From contig OU015490.1 of assembly GCA_907164885.2 (NCBI GenBank), forward strand, positions 99,234,257 to 99,298,256: a stretch of DNA of 64,000 nt, read 5' to 3'. Source of the DNA: Dolomedes plantarius (taxonomy: Eukaryota > Arthropoda > Arachnida > Araneae > Dolomedidae). Shown here in pieces: positions 29,701-44,700 of this stretch. Made by a program: the position numbers and the translations under genes. The notes under the pieces are model-generated. The model worked only from the letters and a program-made list of their open reading frames with translations. It made no database searches and had not been told where the DNA came from. The first letter of the stretch is position 1. Each line of letters opens with the position of its first letter.

Positions 29701-32700
29701 TATTTTTATGTTCAGTCGTTCTCTCAAAATAGCTCTTCATGTTAAAAAAAAAACAAAAACTTATAGACATACTATATAGGTTATCCTATAATTATGAGAC
29801 AAATTAAAAGCTTTCCTTTGATAGCTTGGTAGAATTTTGTCCTATGCAATTCAATTGTGTACATAGAATTGAGTAAATAAAATTAAACTCTAAAAAGGCA
29901 TACCAAATAAAAATATCACTCATAAAATGTTCTTCAGGAGAAAAGAAAATAGATTTTAGTCCAAACAAATTATTTATCCATGCAAAAAAAACAACGTACA
30001 CCTACTTGAAGATTGCCAATAAAGAAACTAATTAATTAATTCACAGAATGATAATAAAAGCAGACAATTTTAAAATTTAGTTAATGTTGGAAAAAAAAGA
30101 GAGCACATACCATCTATCAGAAGAAATTTTTTTTATAATGTTTATACTTTGATTTTTAAGTAAACAATAAGATGTATAATTCTAAATTAACAATTCATCA
30201 GAAGTGGATATCTTAATCTTTAAAATGGTACCTCGTTTATTGATTTTGGTTAAGTATGAAGGGAGAAAAAGGGATTGTCAGAAAAAATCACCTTCTAGAA
30301 ATAATATATATAGATAGATAAGACTTACCTAATTAATCCAGCTTTCCGTTGAAAAACTATATAAAAATGCTATCCAGTAACGGAATAAAAAGTGATGCAA
30401 ATCTTAAAAAATGCCTGAATACCTCAAAAGTTCCTTTTTCAAATTTAACCAAAAAAAACCCATCAATGCCTCAGAATAGTAGTGTTTAAGTCACTGGTGG
30501 CAGTCTTACATAATGCATCTAAGTTAGTTCAATTTCTTGTGATACTTGTATATGTGTGTGCAAAATTTATATTGCAGTAAGACTATAAAAATTTGGAAAT
30601 AATTCAGAGGGAAATACATAAATGATCACAATAAAAACTATAGAGAAGAATTTTAAAAAGAGGTATAATATTGGGCTGGCCAAAAAATTTGTTTGGTTTT
30701 TAGTAAAATGGCTCTAATAGCACTTAGTTGTTTTTAACATTTTTTGAAACAATTTTGTGAGATCGTGTTGTGATAGCTGTCATATCAGCTTGCATGTAAA
30801 ACAAAAACTTATAAAAATTTGGGGTTTATTGTGTAGCCATTTTAATATTGAAGATGAAAGAAAATTAGCAACATCTTTGGCATATTATGCTTTATTATTT
30901 TAAGAAAGGTAAAAATGCAACTAAAACACAAAAGAAGATTTATGCAATGTAAGTTATGGGAAGATGGAATTATGAAATTGCCTGAACGATGGAAGATGGT
31001 AGTGGAATAAAACGGTGAAAATGTTCAATAAAGTTACTGGTGAAAACCAAACATGTGTCTTTTATTTTTAACTAGCCGGGCAAAGCCCGGCTATGCTCGG
31101 GCCATCCGTCCACCAGACAGACAGCTTTGAATTGATTGATTGGGAGGGAGAATTTTCATAAGAGGCTCTATTAATTTGCAGTCCCCCCCCCCCACAAAAC
31201 CACAAAAAGAAAAATTTGTTATTTGTATTAACACCCACCACCACCAGGTATGATATGAGCATACCTGCATTACAAAAAATTCAAATTTCCTGAAATTTGT
31301 GTTATTGGTGACAAAATAATGCATTGTACATTGAAATTATATGAGTGCATGTATTAGGCAGAATTGCACATGTCTATGTTGCGAGATATTCTGTATTCGG
31401 TTTAGTCAAAAGATAAGCACAACTGAAATATTAAACAGGCTTCCGGAGCATATGGTATTGTGGAAAAACAAATAAGCCTCTCAATAAACACCAAAATTTC
31501 TTAAATATAAATATTTATATAAAGAAAATGTGAATATGCTCTTTTTAAATATTTTAGCATGTAATCAACAAAATAAAGAAATGATGAACTTCATACAAAT
31601 ATATCTTAGTAGAATATAATATCTAAAACCAAAAACTAAACTAATCAGCAAAGAAAGAAATATATGAAATATGAACAGCTTTGGGAAAAAATCGGTAAAA
31701 TGAAAATAAAAATTAAAGATTTGTTGTTTGGACAGTTCAAACATGATTCTATATATCTAAAATCAAAACTGAAGATAGATATAGAACTATCAAATGATAA
31801 CAAAAAGAATCTTATGTCACATGTTCACATTTAATGATTTAACAACCTCTCAAGGATATACAGGACTACGGGTCTAGTCTCAGGCCTTTCGAAAAGAATT
31901 CGCTATCGAGAAACGTCAGAAATGACGTCACGATGAGGGCGTTCTCGCAAGCTAGATTAAAAACTGCACAAACTTTTTGGCCAATCTAATATGATACAAA
32001 AAGATTAAAATAAGGGATATAAACTCCTTATAAGCATGGATTAAGAACATACCTCTTCGTCAATCTTAGCTTTATCAGGGGCTTCCAGTGCACCAGCAGG
32101 ATTTTTTTGCTGCCTACAGTCCTTTGCAATGTGTCCAGCAGATCCACAATTTGTACATATTACATTATTTGTAACATTGGGTTTATCAGGACACTGCCAT
32201 ATTCTGTGAGTAGTAGCACCACAATTTGTGCAGCGAGGTACATCATTTTCTCGGAGTGTTCCATTTAATAAAGCTAATTCCCGTAGTTGCATTCTCCTTA
32301 AATGGTTCTCACCTTCAGGTACTTCAACACCCTCTCTAATAATTTTCTTGATCTAGAAAAAAAAATCAATTTTTTAAATTCAACTGTAGAAAAAGCTGCT
32401 ATAAGAGTTTATAAGAAAGATTTAAATATGAAAATGTTCAGGATTTCCCAAAAATCCTAATTAAATATCCCAACTATCTATTATTTTGAGACTCTATTAA
32501 CTATTCATAAGTAGGCATGGGGAACATTATCAGGAGACTACTATACACAACTACTATACTACTATAAATGCTGATATCAGGAACAGAGAAGAACTATATC
32601 TTCAAATTGAAAAACAAAATTGTGCATCTTAAATATAAACCACCTAGGGAGTTATATAAGAAATTCATTGCAGTATATCTAAATTTCAAAACTTTCTTGC

Positions 32701-35700
32701 AATTAAAATTTTTCATAAAGAGCTAAGTGAAAATTTCTTACTAACCCATCAACATACAAAGATATCTGGGATATGTCATTTGTTTATTATCTCATTGTAA
32801 ACATTGATATCTCTGAAATGACAAGAGTTTATACTGATTAAACTTGCTTTTAGTAAGCCTGTAAATTATATTTAGCAATGAAATTTTTCTGTTTTTAGTA
32901 AAGCTTATATAGCTGTTAGGTTGTATATATTAAACTATATTTTTTAAATGCACCAAATTTCCCTTCTTTGGTATGTCCAAGGGTTAATCTATAGAGTAAG
33001 TTTATGATTTTTGCCTATGTAAATAATTTTTTCACCCCTTTTGGATGACCTTCAGACCCTATACTTACCCTCCCAGGGTGAAAAAACATAAGTGATGCTA
33101 GTAAAATACATTCTACACATATTTTTTTCCTAACAATCGCAATTTTTTTAAACACAAATTAATATAAAAATTGAGCATTACGGGATTAAATACTACCCTC
33201 AATTATTTAAAAAATTACTAAAAATTTGTTATGATCTGAGGGTATACATACAAACAAGATTTTAAATACTCTACCTTATTAACAGCATTTTTTACACTTT
33301 CATTGCTATTTCCAGTAACAAAGGCATGCAAGGGTTCATCTTCACCAGGAAGAGGTTGTCCATCTTTTCGCCCAACTTTGCCTTCTTTAACTGATCCTTT
33401 ACCTCTAATGATAATTTTAGCCCCAGTCTATCAATAAAATGAGAAAAATTAAACAAAACTTCAATGTTAATAAGTATTAAAAGCCACGATATAGTTTTGA
33501 ATATGAGTTTATCATTTATTTTGCTTTGAATGAATTTTAAAATGACTCATTCTTTACTTCACTTTGCCAAAATTGTCATTCTTTTAAAGAGATGAACATG
33601 TCCATAAAAAGAATGAGATGATGAAAAATTAAAATAAGAGAAAAAGTTAGGTGCGGAAATATAAATACAGCAGACTAAACTGATAAACAGAGAACAATAA
33701 AATTTGTAGTAAAACATAATAAATCTCAACAGCCACTATTAAAAAGAAAAAAAATATTTATAGAACCTCCTAAAAGAAATCCTTAAAGAAAATAAATTAA
33801 TTTTAAAAATATGCAAAATAATTACAAGAGACATTCCAAATATAAACAAAAACTTGTCTAGAATAACATTCAAAAGGAATGCAGTGAAAATACTAAACTA
33901 GCTACTTTCTAACTCATAATAAGTTGACTGCAATACACTTCTGTTAAAATTAAGCGTATTTATGAATAATGTTTTAGAAAAAAAGCACAGAAGGTTTTTG
34001 GTTGTCCATGTATCAAAACTTGCATACCAGTAACGTCCACATCATTAGACATTAATTTCAGACACCTCTAAAAGTTTTCAATAGGCCAAACAAAAAGTAA
34101 TGCAAGAAAAACAAGAATTATGGGGGGGTGAGGCAGAATGTTCAAAATAGAATTTTTCTTAAAGCTTTCAGCATCAAAGCAGCAGCATGGAATTGTAAGT
34201 TGTTTTAGAAAAATGTTCTGAAGCCTGTCATTTTGTTTGCCTGGGATGAACTACTGGCTCTGATTGTTGAATATCATTGTGCATTGATTTTTTGGCTTGA
34301 GAGGAAATCATTTACTCCCCACCATTTTAATTCTAGAAAAACTTCCCTGATTATAATAATTCCTAATTATCCTGATTATAATGATTCTAGAAAAACTTTC
34401 CTGATTATATTCCACTTAGCATGTACCACTTTACACTAAATCATGTTCTTTTAAAAATATTTTTGCCCAATCAAACATCCTTGTCTACAATAAACATTAA
34501 TCTTTAAACTGTGCTCTAAGTCCTATACACATTTCAGGTTGCAAAACATTTTCCTTTTTCTTAACAAGACAATTATGCACCACAACTCTAAATGGTGCTT
34601 CTCAATTTACCATCTTGTTATTGACCAAATGTTCTAACCTAGAAGGATTACAATTCCATTGATAACAAGCTACAACATGTCCTAACTGGACATTATAAGT
34701 TTTTTTCCTGCAGTTTTTTTATGCAGAGTATATTCTCATTTATATATGAGCATCCTCATTGTTTAACATAACTTATTTTTGAACAATGAGTCATGCACAT
34801 TTACTAATTTTCAGCATTATTATAAATACATTAATAACAGAATAGTCAATGAACTTGAATCTGTGAAAATCTGATGTTTGAAAATGAAAACAATCTTTCT
34901 GATTACCTCTTTTTCCATTGATTTTAAGGTGTTTCCCCTGGGTCCAATAAGCAGTCCAACGAAATTTATATCAGGATGTTCTTCTTGTGGTATCATCACT
35001 TTTTCACATACTTTAACAAGAGGAGGTCTGAAAATTCATACTAGATTTAAATACTATTTAAACAAAGTAAGACAAAAATATTTTGAGATTATAAAAATAA
35101 AGTTTTCAGTGAGGTTTGTTATTAGAACCAGTGCCATAACTAGGCAGGTGCAACAGGGGTGCCAGCCCAGGGCCCACTTGGAAGGGGGGGGGGGGCTCAA
35201 AATGTTGTATTTGTTTTATTATTTTACCAAACCTAATTAATTATGGGGCCCAAATACAAATTCTTGCCCAGGGCACAGGAATGGCTAGTTACGACACTGA
35301 TTAGAACCATCTATCTGTGAACTTAATGATTCCAGCATGTCAAGGCAATTATGAATCTCATGGGGCTGAGATTATATCTTAAAATTTTATTTGCAAATTA
35401 TGCACAAATGCTGATTTGTATATTTAAAAAAAATTTCTTAAAATTTTAACTATAAATAGTTACTTGTAATCTGGAGGAGGTTTGTATTCAGGATTGCAGC
35501 TATACATCTCTTGAATCAAAGCATGCCGATCATCTTCCAGCTTTTTACGTGTTCGATACTCCCTTGTATTCAACCGTTTACCTTCACTATTGTATATAGG
35601 TTCTGGAGAAGGAGACCTGCAAAAGCAGCATATTATAAGAGCACATGTCAACACAGTAATATTTTTAAAAGTAAATTCCTAGATTAAAAAAGAAAACTAA

Positions 35701-38700
35701 AAAAGAAAGCAAAATTAATTAACTTGCAATATCTGTGAACACCTCTTTAAAGCATGTTTGCACTACAGATGTTTTCTAGAATGCTTTATATAACTGCAGT
35801 ATTTGATGAATATAATTGAAATTAAATGGTTATATATCATGACTTAGGAAGCTAGGACCTAGAAAAACAGGATAAAAAAAGCTGAAATAGTAGAAAATTA
35901 AGACGAAGTTTGGTTAATAAGCTATATAAACCCTATAAATGCTGCAAAAGAAAATTAGATTGATGCCAAATTAGGCACTTCTTTGAATCTTCACAAGGAA
36001 CATTCACATTAAAGAACATCTTCCAATGAAGCTGCCACACCAACACATTTTGAAAGGGTACAATGGAAAACCATGCAGAAGGTTGCAGTTTCACAGGTAA
36101 ACTAAGAAAATAAAAGTTAAAACAAAACTGTAGTGTTTATTACAATGGAAGTAACTTTGATTATAATGTTCTGTGATTAATAAACAACTAATTGGTTAAA
36201 TCTGTGTAATTCACAATAACAGCAGTATTTTTAATTTTGTAGCAGTTGATACTTAGAAATTTTTATTGCATACTAAGAAACAACTATGCAGATTCTGTCC
36301 AGGTATAACAGTCTACATTTAAAAAAATTTAAGCTTGACTTGTTTCATCTTGTAGAAAATGCACAATAAAATAAATATAATAAAAACTGTTATAAACAAA
36401 TCGAAAAACAATACTTTTAATAATAGTATACAAGGACAGATATGCTGAAAATAGTAACTAAACTCAATAAGCTAAATTTTAAGAACAGATATTGCCAACT
36501 AATTAAAAATAAATATGTAAAACTTAAGATTAAAAGATTACTTAATGAACGTTAAGGAAATCTACAAGTTAAAATGAAATGAAATGCTAAAAACATCTAA
36601 TGAATTAAAATATTACAAAATTTAAAGAAAAAATTACTTTAAGTAGAATTATAATTGAATTTCTAACTAATTTTGTATATGGGGAGAGCATAGAATAATT
36701 AGTTAAAATATTAACTTTTTTTCTACAAATTCAACATTAAACAATTTTTCATAAATAAAATATTAATAAGTGTGGTCAATTTCAGAATTCAGATCTCTAC
36801 TTAAATTTTAGTAATTAAGTATCACAGGACAATCCTATAAGAAAGATTAGTTTGAAATTTTACTGTTATTAGATGCCAAACCTTTCTTCTGGATTAGGTG
36901 GGATTCCTAGGTCACCCGTACGGAGACGTCTACTAATTTCCTCAATCTGCAGTTGCACTGTAAGAGAGGGGGTTAGAAAATGGGGCAATAGCCCCTAATT
37001 AACACAATGTAGGAAACATATTATATTTTTTTTTTACTACAGTTTAAATTGGTATACTTTACCTGACACTAATATAAAACCTACCACAAAGAATGTAGTT
37101 TAGACCAGCACTTACCCATTCATTCAATTACAGACTCCTATTCATATAAGTCACATTTAATCAAATAATAATAATAATAAATTGTACATACCATAATAAA
37201 GGACTGAACATTGGACCCCAAGTAATTTACTTTGTAGATGTTAAAAGTTAACTAATACACAAAATTAGACATATGTTAGTATATTAGTGCCATGATGGCA
37301 TCAAGTTTAAACATAAGCCTTTATGGTAATGACAAACTCAAAAATTAGTTGAAAAAAATGTATAGAGCCTACCAAAGGGTCGGACTAAAAGCAAATGTAT
37401 ACATTTCCAGCATACCAAAAGCCCCGGACCTAGGTTTCCCCCTTGTTATGGGCTTTTTCAGCAACACATGATGATTAAGTTAGAGAAAAAGGAATTCCTA
37501 ATGCTGAATTTCTCTAAATTTTTTACAGGTGACCGGTTCTGAAGAAGGCTGGATGACTGCACTTTGTTAGTCAAAAAGCTGCATTAGAAACTACACATTA
37601 AGTTATATAATTCTAAATAAGTACTTTTGGATATAATATCAACTGTCTCAAACTGAATCTTGTTCCATTATGTTCAGTGAGAATGAAACTTTTGTTTGAT
37701 CTAATTAACTAAATTATTTTCAGCACTAAAAGATTTTAATGGCTGGTAGCATCCAAGGAAATTTTAAAATACGTGTGTTCCCATGCTCTTTTTCGTGACA
37801 CTCTTCTTCAATACCAATACTGAGTGAGTGAAAAAGCAGGAAGAAAAAGGATTTATAACATTCTGAAATTATGGAAAAGTTTATTATTTTCCCCCCCAGA
37901 GAAATAGGCAGTGACTTACTAATAAGCTGAATTTCTTTAAACTTATTAATCTTTATGATGTATATGCAAAATCTTGATTAAAATCATTTTTACCGTTATT
38001 AGATTCTCTGTATCACTGACATGAAGAAATAAAATTAAGAACAGTAAAGCTTTCATGATACTTTTATATACATTACATATTTAAAGGCAACTAAAATAAA
38101 AGTATATTATTTCACAATATAAAATTAAATTAAAATACTGTTTTACTCATGAACAAACATCTTTGCTTTAACCACATTTATTTATACTTTAAATTTAGAA
38201 TTAAAAACTTACCTTTTACAAAATATTACTTTTCCCGAATATCTAAGTAGGAACAATTTTGAATTTTTGGTTAAAATGAAACAAATTATAGAGAGAGAAA
38301 AAAAACAAACTGCTGAATACTTTCATACACACAAAGAGAGAAAATGCTGCTACCCCTATATCACATCTAACACACCACAATAAAACATATCTGCAATATA
38401 AATTGCTATATTATATAAAAAAGACTTCATATAAACAATTAACAAATCTGTAATTAAAAAAAACCAAACTAAAACACAAAATAAATATATTTTCTCTGAA
38501 ATAAATTCATCCCATTTTTAAACTAGAAAATACTTATTCTCTCATCTCTTTCTCTCTCTGTCATTCAACACACACACACATATATAGAAAGATTATTCTT
38601 CAAAAACCAATTCATCAGTATATTGATGGCACATTCAAAGATAAATATCCATAAAATACTGTATAATGAACAAGCACACTCTGCCCTCCTAAGCATAAAA

Positions 38701-41700
38701 GATGTATCTAAATTTTTTTTTCTAAGAAAAAAGACTGAGATATGGCCAATTTCCTTAGGACTTTGACAGTTTTTTGAGATACACCTTATTTCTTTAATAA
38801 TTTTCTACTATAAGATATGGCCTTCTGGCTTAGGAATAATGTCAGGTAGTTCACAAACAAAAAAAACTGCAAAAATGGATGAGATATGTCTTTTATGCTT
38901 AGGAAAGCAGACATGTTCAATACATAAAATTTATTAATAATAACTTCTAATATATATCTATATATATATATATATATATAAAATGAAGATGAAAATTTAC
39001 ATATAATGGATGATTAATTACATAAAAAGAAAATTATATAGATAATTACATAAAAGACAAAAGAATAATGAAATGAAAAATTGTAAAAGTGAACATGCTG
39101 AATGAATGAAACAAATGAACAAGACATAAAAAACATTTATATACTGCTAGAAAAAATAACACAGATAAGCAGAATAGGAAACAAACAAACAAAACATAAA
39201 AACAAAACCACTGCAAAGTCAAATAAATAAAAGCCGTAACCCCCTGGTTGGTCAAATTTAAAATTGTGCAATCTGTAATCAAGTAAAAAAACTACCATAA
39301 GCAGACAGATAAACCTAAAATAATATGTTAACAAAAAAAAATATCAATTTGAAATTTATATATTTTAAAAAGTGAGTTAACTTTTATAATGCAACAGAAT
39401 TTTCAATCCAACATGCAATAAAATTTTAGTCTAAAAAATTTCAGATTCAACAAACACCATATGAAACAAAATACTTTAAAGTGAACTAAACATGTAAATA
39501 TAAAATAATAGAATGCACTATTAAAAATTTTAAAAACTAAATAAATTTAATTATGAAAAATAATTTGATTAATAATTATGGTTATGAAAAATTAATCAAA
39601 ATTTTGTAGGCTCTGAATGGTGCATATCTTTATACATACGAGGGTTGTAAATAAAGTAATGGCAACATACCCAGAAAACTTTTTTTAATGTACGCACAAA
39701 CAAAATTACACTACATTCCTTCAATATAATCACCAGCAAAGTCATGTACCTTTTGCCAGATGTCAGGAAACCATAGGATACCGTTGGTAAGGTGTTGTGT
39801 GTTGATGTCAGCAACGGAGTGCCCTAATGCTTGGATCACAGACGGCACGTCAGGAAAATCTGATGCCTCGACGGGGTTCTTTCAAATTAGGAAAGAGGTC
39901 GTGTCAGGGGAGTATGGAGGGTGTTCCAGCAACTCCCGGGTGCAGATGGTGCTGTAGTCACAGGCAACCTTGATTTATCCCCAACAGCTGATCACTTTTT
40001 ATAAACATGATTTAAAGTGGTAGAGACGACACTGTCCACTGCAACGTGATGCAGCAAACTACCCCTTTTACTGGATCTATGGTTTTATGTACTCTACACA
40101 TTGACTACAGCTCCACCTCACTCCTCAGATATCCTGTTTGAGCATGACCGATGTTGTACGACTTTCTGGGTATCATTGCCACTACTTTATTTACAACCCT
40201 CGTATTTTTTGTCTAATATTTTATATTAACAGTTTCATAATTTGAAAAGATGCATAAGATGATAATAAAAAGATAAAACAGCATATATATTTTTGAAAAT
40301 TATGTAAGACAGATAATGAAAATCTGAAACAAAAAATACACTGTAACATGCATAAAATATTCAAAAAGTTTAGTTTTATTCAACAAGAATAAACAATACA
40401 ATCCAACATAAAATATACTATGGATACTAGCCTTACACAAATTAAAATTGTTCATTTCCCCGTCAAAGTTAATAAATTTATCAGTATAAAAATATATTGC
40501 TTCAATTTTTTTACCTTCTTTTCTTGAGTACAGAATACATATGTAAAATGATTGAAGGGGGGAAAAACATACTGACGGCCCACAAACATCATGTATAAGT
40601 AATACAATGAAAATACTTAGTTAAGACAAACAAAATAAACTTTAATTTTTTCTTTGTAAAATCATTTAAAAATACATTAAATGCTTGTTTTAAAATACAA
40701 AATAAATCTTAGAAGTTGTATATTTTTAGATTTCAAGAAAAAATTCTTGATACCAATTTTAGGACCTAGAGGCTTAATATACAATGCCCACATGTTTCTG
40801 CCTATGTAACAGAAACAAATTTAGTTACATCCTCTGGTTAAGACCTCTGGTTTATAGAATTAATTTCTTCTTCATTAATTTTTATTACAAATAACAGAAA
40901 ATGTAGCAGAAAGCAGCTACACACATATAAAATGGTATACAACAGAGAAATAGAATATAGTTACTGCATATTTAGTTCTGTAAAATTCCAATCTGAGGAG
41001 AGGGCAAAGCATACAAACCTGTTACATAATTTTTTACCAATACTTATTGCAACACAGTATTTTATTTTAATACTTACTGAGAAACCAACATAAAAAAATA
41101 TATATATTTACTGACAGAAAAATACTTAAATATCTAAATAGCTGGAGCAATAAAATACTTTTTTTCATATTTTCATATTATCTTCATCATACTCAGACCC
41201 TTTTGAAAATCTTGTACACATTATAAAACCATAAATTTAAATAAATAATTACAAGATAAAAATAACTTTTTATATACCATGTTTTTAAATTTTCTGTTGA
41301 ATCATATAAACTGGACAATTCTATGTATTAATAAATACTTTTTAAAAATTTTTTTGATGAATTATCCAATCAACTTGAAAGAAAATGAAGTTAATTGGAA
41401 GTTAACTAGCATTTAACTTTTCATTCCCGTTCTGGTCAATAGATGGCTGCATCAGTCTACAAAACAAAATTAACTGAAAATAAATTTAATTTAGCTTAAA
41501 GATGGCTAAAAGTATTAACAAAATGCATTGTCATCGTGTTCTGAGCTATTCTAAAAGTTTCAAATGTCTAGCTAGTCGGGAAGTTAGTTAAAAATCGATT
41601 GCAAGATCTTTACTTTACAAACACACATGCAAACAAACAAGAAAGCAAGTTAATAAAAACATGGTAAAAAATCGCACAGTTTTAGTCACTTAAAATCATT

Positions 41701-44700
41701 AGTTATTCACATTCCACTGTCAATGATATGAATATATATGAATAAGTGCTGATTAATACACATTTCATATTATTAACCACAATAATTTCTTTTAAAAATC
41801 AAAAGTATTATCATAAGTAAATAATGAGTATTTTAGTGCAATTATGATATTGAATATGGTATAATAGGATTTTCTTTAATACAAAACATGAATAATATGA
41901 ATAGGAAGAGTTTTTTAAGTATTAAAATTTTCTTGTTTTTATTAAAACACACACAAAGAAAAAAATACTATGAAATAAGTAACAATTTGTGTAATATAGG
42001 GTGACCAAACGTCCCGGTTTTCTGGGATTGTCCCAATTTTAGGTACTCTGTCCCAGCATCCCGAAAAATGTCTTTGGGACAGTCTATTGTCCTGGTTTTA
42101 CATATTTTACAAATTTCATATTCGAAAAAAATATACTGCTATTCGTGAGCAAGCAGCTCACTCGTTTTACGAAACAGATGTAAGTGGTTGTAAGCTTAAG
42201 CACACTAACGTACTTGTTTACATTTTCCTTGTGGCGCTGGCCATACAGTAGTGGGGGTAATGAACCTGTGTTTCGTATGTTTTTTCACTTTGTTGATCGC
42301 TTTCGTACAGATAACAGCACTTTGGTCAAAGCTTTGCATCTTTTGAGAGTACACTGTTTGCTCAAGACTCGAAAGGCCAGTTTTCTGACTCCTAGCGTAA
42401 TAAGGTATGTTTTTTCTTTTTTAAAATAATTTTTAAATTTAACCTAATTTTTAAAAATCAAGTTCGTTCAATCCACATTAAAATTATATGTTCCCTATTT
42501 TGTAAATTGATAATTGGTTTGTATATTAAATAAGTTAGAAAATTAATATAAAATTAATTACTATTTTAATTTTAGATCCCTTGAAATGCCAAAGCGTAAA
42601 TGTACGTATAAAGAAGATTACTCGAAAGAATGGAAGTTCATAAGAAAAGGTAGACACGTAGAAGAAGTAGAATGTACAGTATGTATGTCCTTTATAAGTA
42701 TTAGGCATGGCAGTCGAGCAGATATTAACCCCCTACCTTACCTATTTATTTTCAATAAGCGTTTCAAAAATAACCTAATTTTTTATTACTGATTTTAGAG
42801 GTACACGGAAAGAACTTACTATGAGTAATAATAATTTTCAAATTAAAAAAAAACTAATGTGATATTTTAATACATATTAGGTTTATATTATTATCCCGAG
42901 TTAACTCGTGCACAGAAAAATAGTACAATTGTAAGCATTTTTTTAACAGAAAATATTATAGCACTACAGCAATTTATAAAGAAAACAAAATAATATTGAA
43001 CAATAATGACAATTAATAATAGATACTTGCTGCTTTATAAAAATATTAAAAATCCTTTTAAGTGTGATAGCTTTTGAAGCACGGCGTGACACACAATGGA
43101 ATTTGGCATTCGGTACAATAGTACCTTGTTTCTTTTCGTATACGTTTTTCTCGTGTGTCTTTCCTCTTAGAACACAGTCCACAAACTCTCGTGAGATTGA
43201 ATCACTACCAGAATCTGATAAAGATATATCAGTTTCACTACAATAAACATCGAAGTCATCTTCGCTCTCCGAATCCATATTTACTCAGCTCAACTCAACT
43301 ATAATTCTCTTTCAACAAACAATGAAACCATATTCAATATACCTTCCTTCCCCAAACTAGTATTCAAAACGATAAAAATTGACAAGTAATGCCATCTATC
43401 GGCTCTAGAAATGACTACAATAAATTTACTCGTGATGCTTCACCAGGACAAGAAAAAAAATCATCTAGCCCGAGATAACTCAGGATAATAATTTGAATCA
43501 AAAATGTCGAACCTGGGCTAACTTGTGATAGTAAGGTAGGGGGTTAAGGACCACTTAAAGTCGAAAAAGCATATTTGCAACATATCAACTGCAAGTTCTT
43601 CACGAACAGTAGATTCTTTTTTTAGCAAACCTAGTTCCGATGAAGAATATAAAATAAATGCAGCGGAATCGACTACTGCATATCATACAATTAAACATCA
43701 TTATACATTTCACAGTACAGATCGCAATAATAAGTTAATAAAAGTTTTATACTCAGATTCAGTAATTGCAAGTAAATTTTCGTCAGCACAAACCAAGACA
43801 ACTGCATTAATGAAATCAATTATTGCTCCACATTCTCTTCAAAATATTAATATCATTAATTGAAAAAAATAATTTTTATGAATTCTCTACAGACACTAGC
43901 AATCATAAATCGACAAAAATGTTTCCTTTTGGCATCCAGTATTTTGACATGTATAAAGGAATACAATTTAAATTGTTAAGGGTCACTTCTTTGACAAATG
44001 AAACAGCCGAGACAATCACCAATTTTTGCACTGACACGTTAAAGAATTTAAATTAGACATAAGTAAATGTGTAGCTTTCTGCGGTGATAATGCTAATACA
44101 AACTTCGGAGGTATTCGAAGAAAAGGAACGTGCAATATTTATTATAAATTGAAACAAATAAATGAAAATATAGAGGGTATCGGTTGCCCGGCACATATCA
44201 TGCACAATACTATACAAACAGCCGCAGATAGACTCTCTTGTGATATTGAGGCCGTAGTCGTTAAAATATTTACATATTTTTCAATTTATACTGTGAGGAC
44301 TGAAAGACTAAAAGAATTTTGCAATTTCGTGGGACTCCAATATCAAAATGTGTTGTCCCATTCAGGCACACATTGGCTTTCATTCTGTGAGGACTGAAAG
44401 ACTAAAAGAATTTTGCAATTTCGTGGGACTCCAATATCAAAATGTGTTGTCCCATTCAGGCACACATTGGCTTTCATTGCTTCCTGCAGTAGAAAGGATA
44501 CTAAAAATTTTTGAGGGATTAAAAAGTTTTTTTCTTTCTGAGGAAAGAGCTCCGAAAACCTTATTGACATTTTTCAATAATCCCCTGACTGAAGTCTATC
44601 TATGGTTAATTCATAGTCAATTGCATGTTTCTGAAAAAGGAATTAAAAAAATAGAAGGTAACAAGAAATGCTGCATCGAAGTTTATTCAATATTGGAAGA

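Larger units (their letters stand above)
28554..32052 (-). other. SF1-A intron 7
   Basis: 3.5-kb intron with Helitron-like fragments (29300-30314) and a mariner with nested Helitron (30671-31989). 28554-29299 includes a more GC-rich stretch near 28910-29110 with no recognised identity. Confidence 0.7.
35617..36881 (-). other. SF1-A intron 3
   Basis: 1.27-kb intron, the same size as its counterpart in copy B (59913-61177, 1.27 kb). It contains the conserved block at 35811-36151. The first ~60 bases after exon 3 also resemble copy B (ctaataacagtaaaatttca is identical). No transposon was recognised. Confidence 0.8.

Noticed and set aside
42184..42429. 81-residue frame before the hAT transposase
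   Set aside because: Lies in the 5' region of the hAT element without BED or other domain similarity; may be transposon leader sequence.
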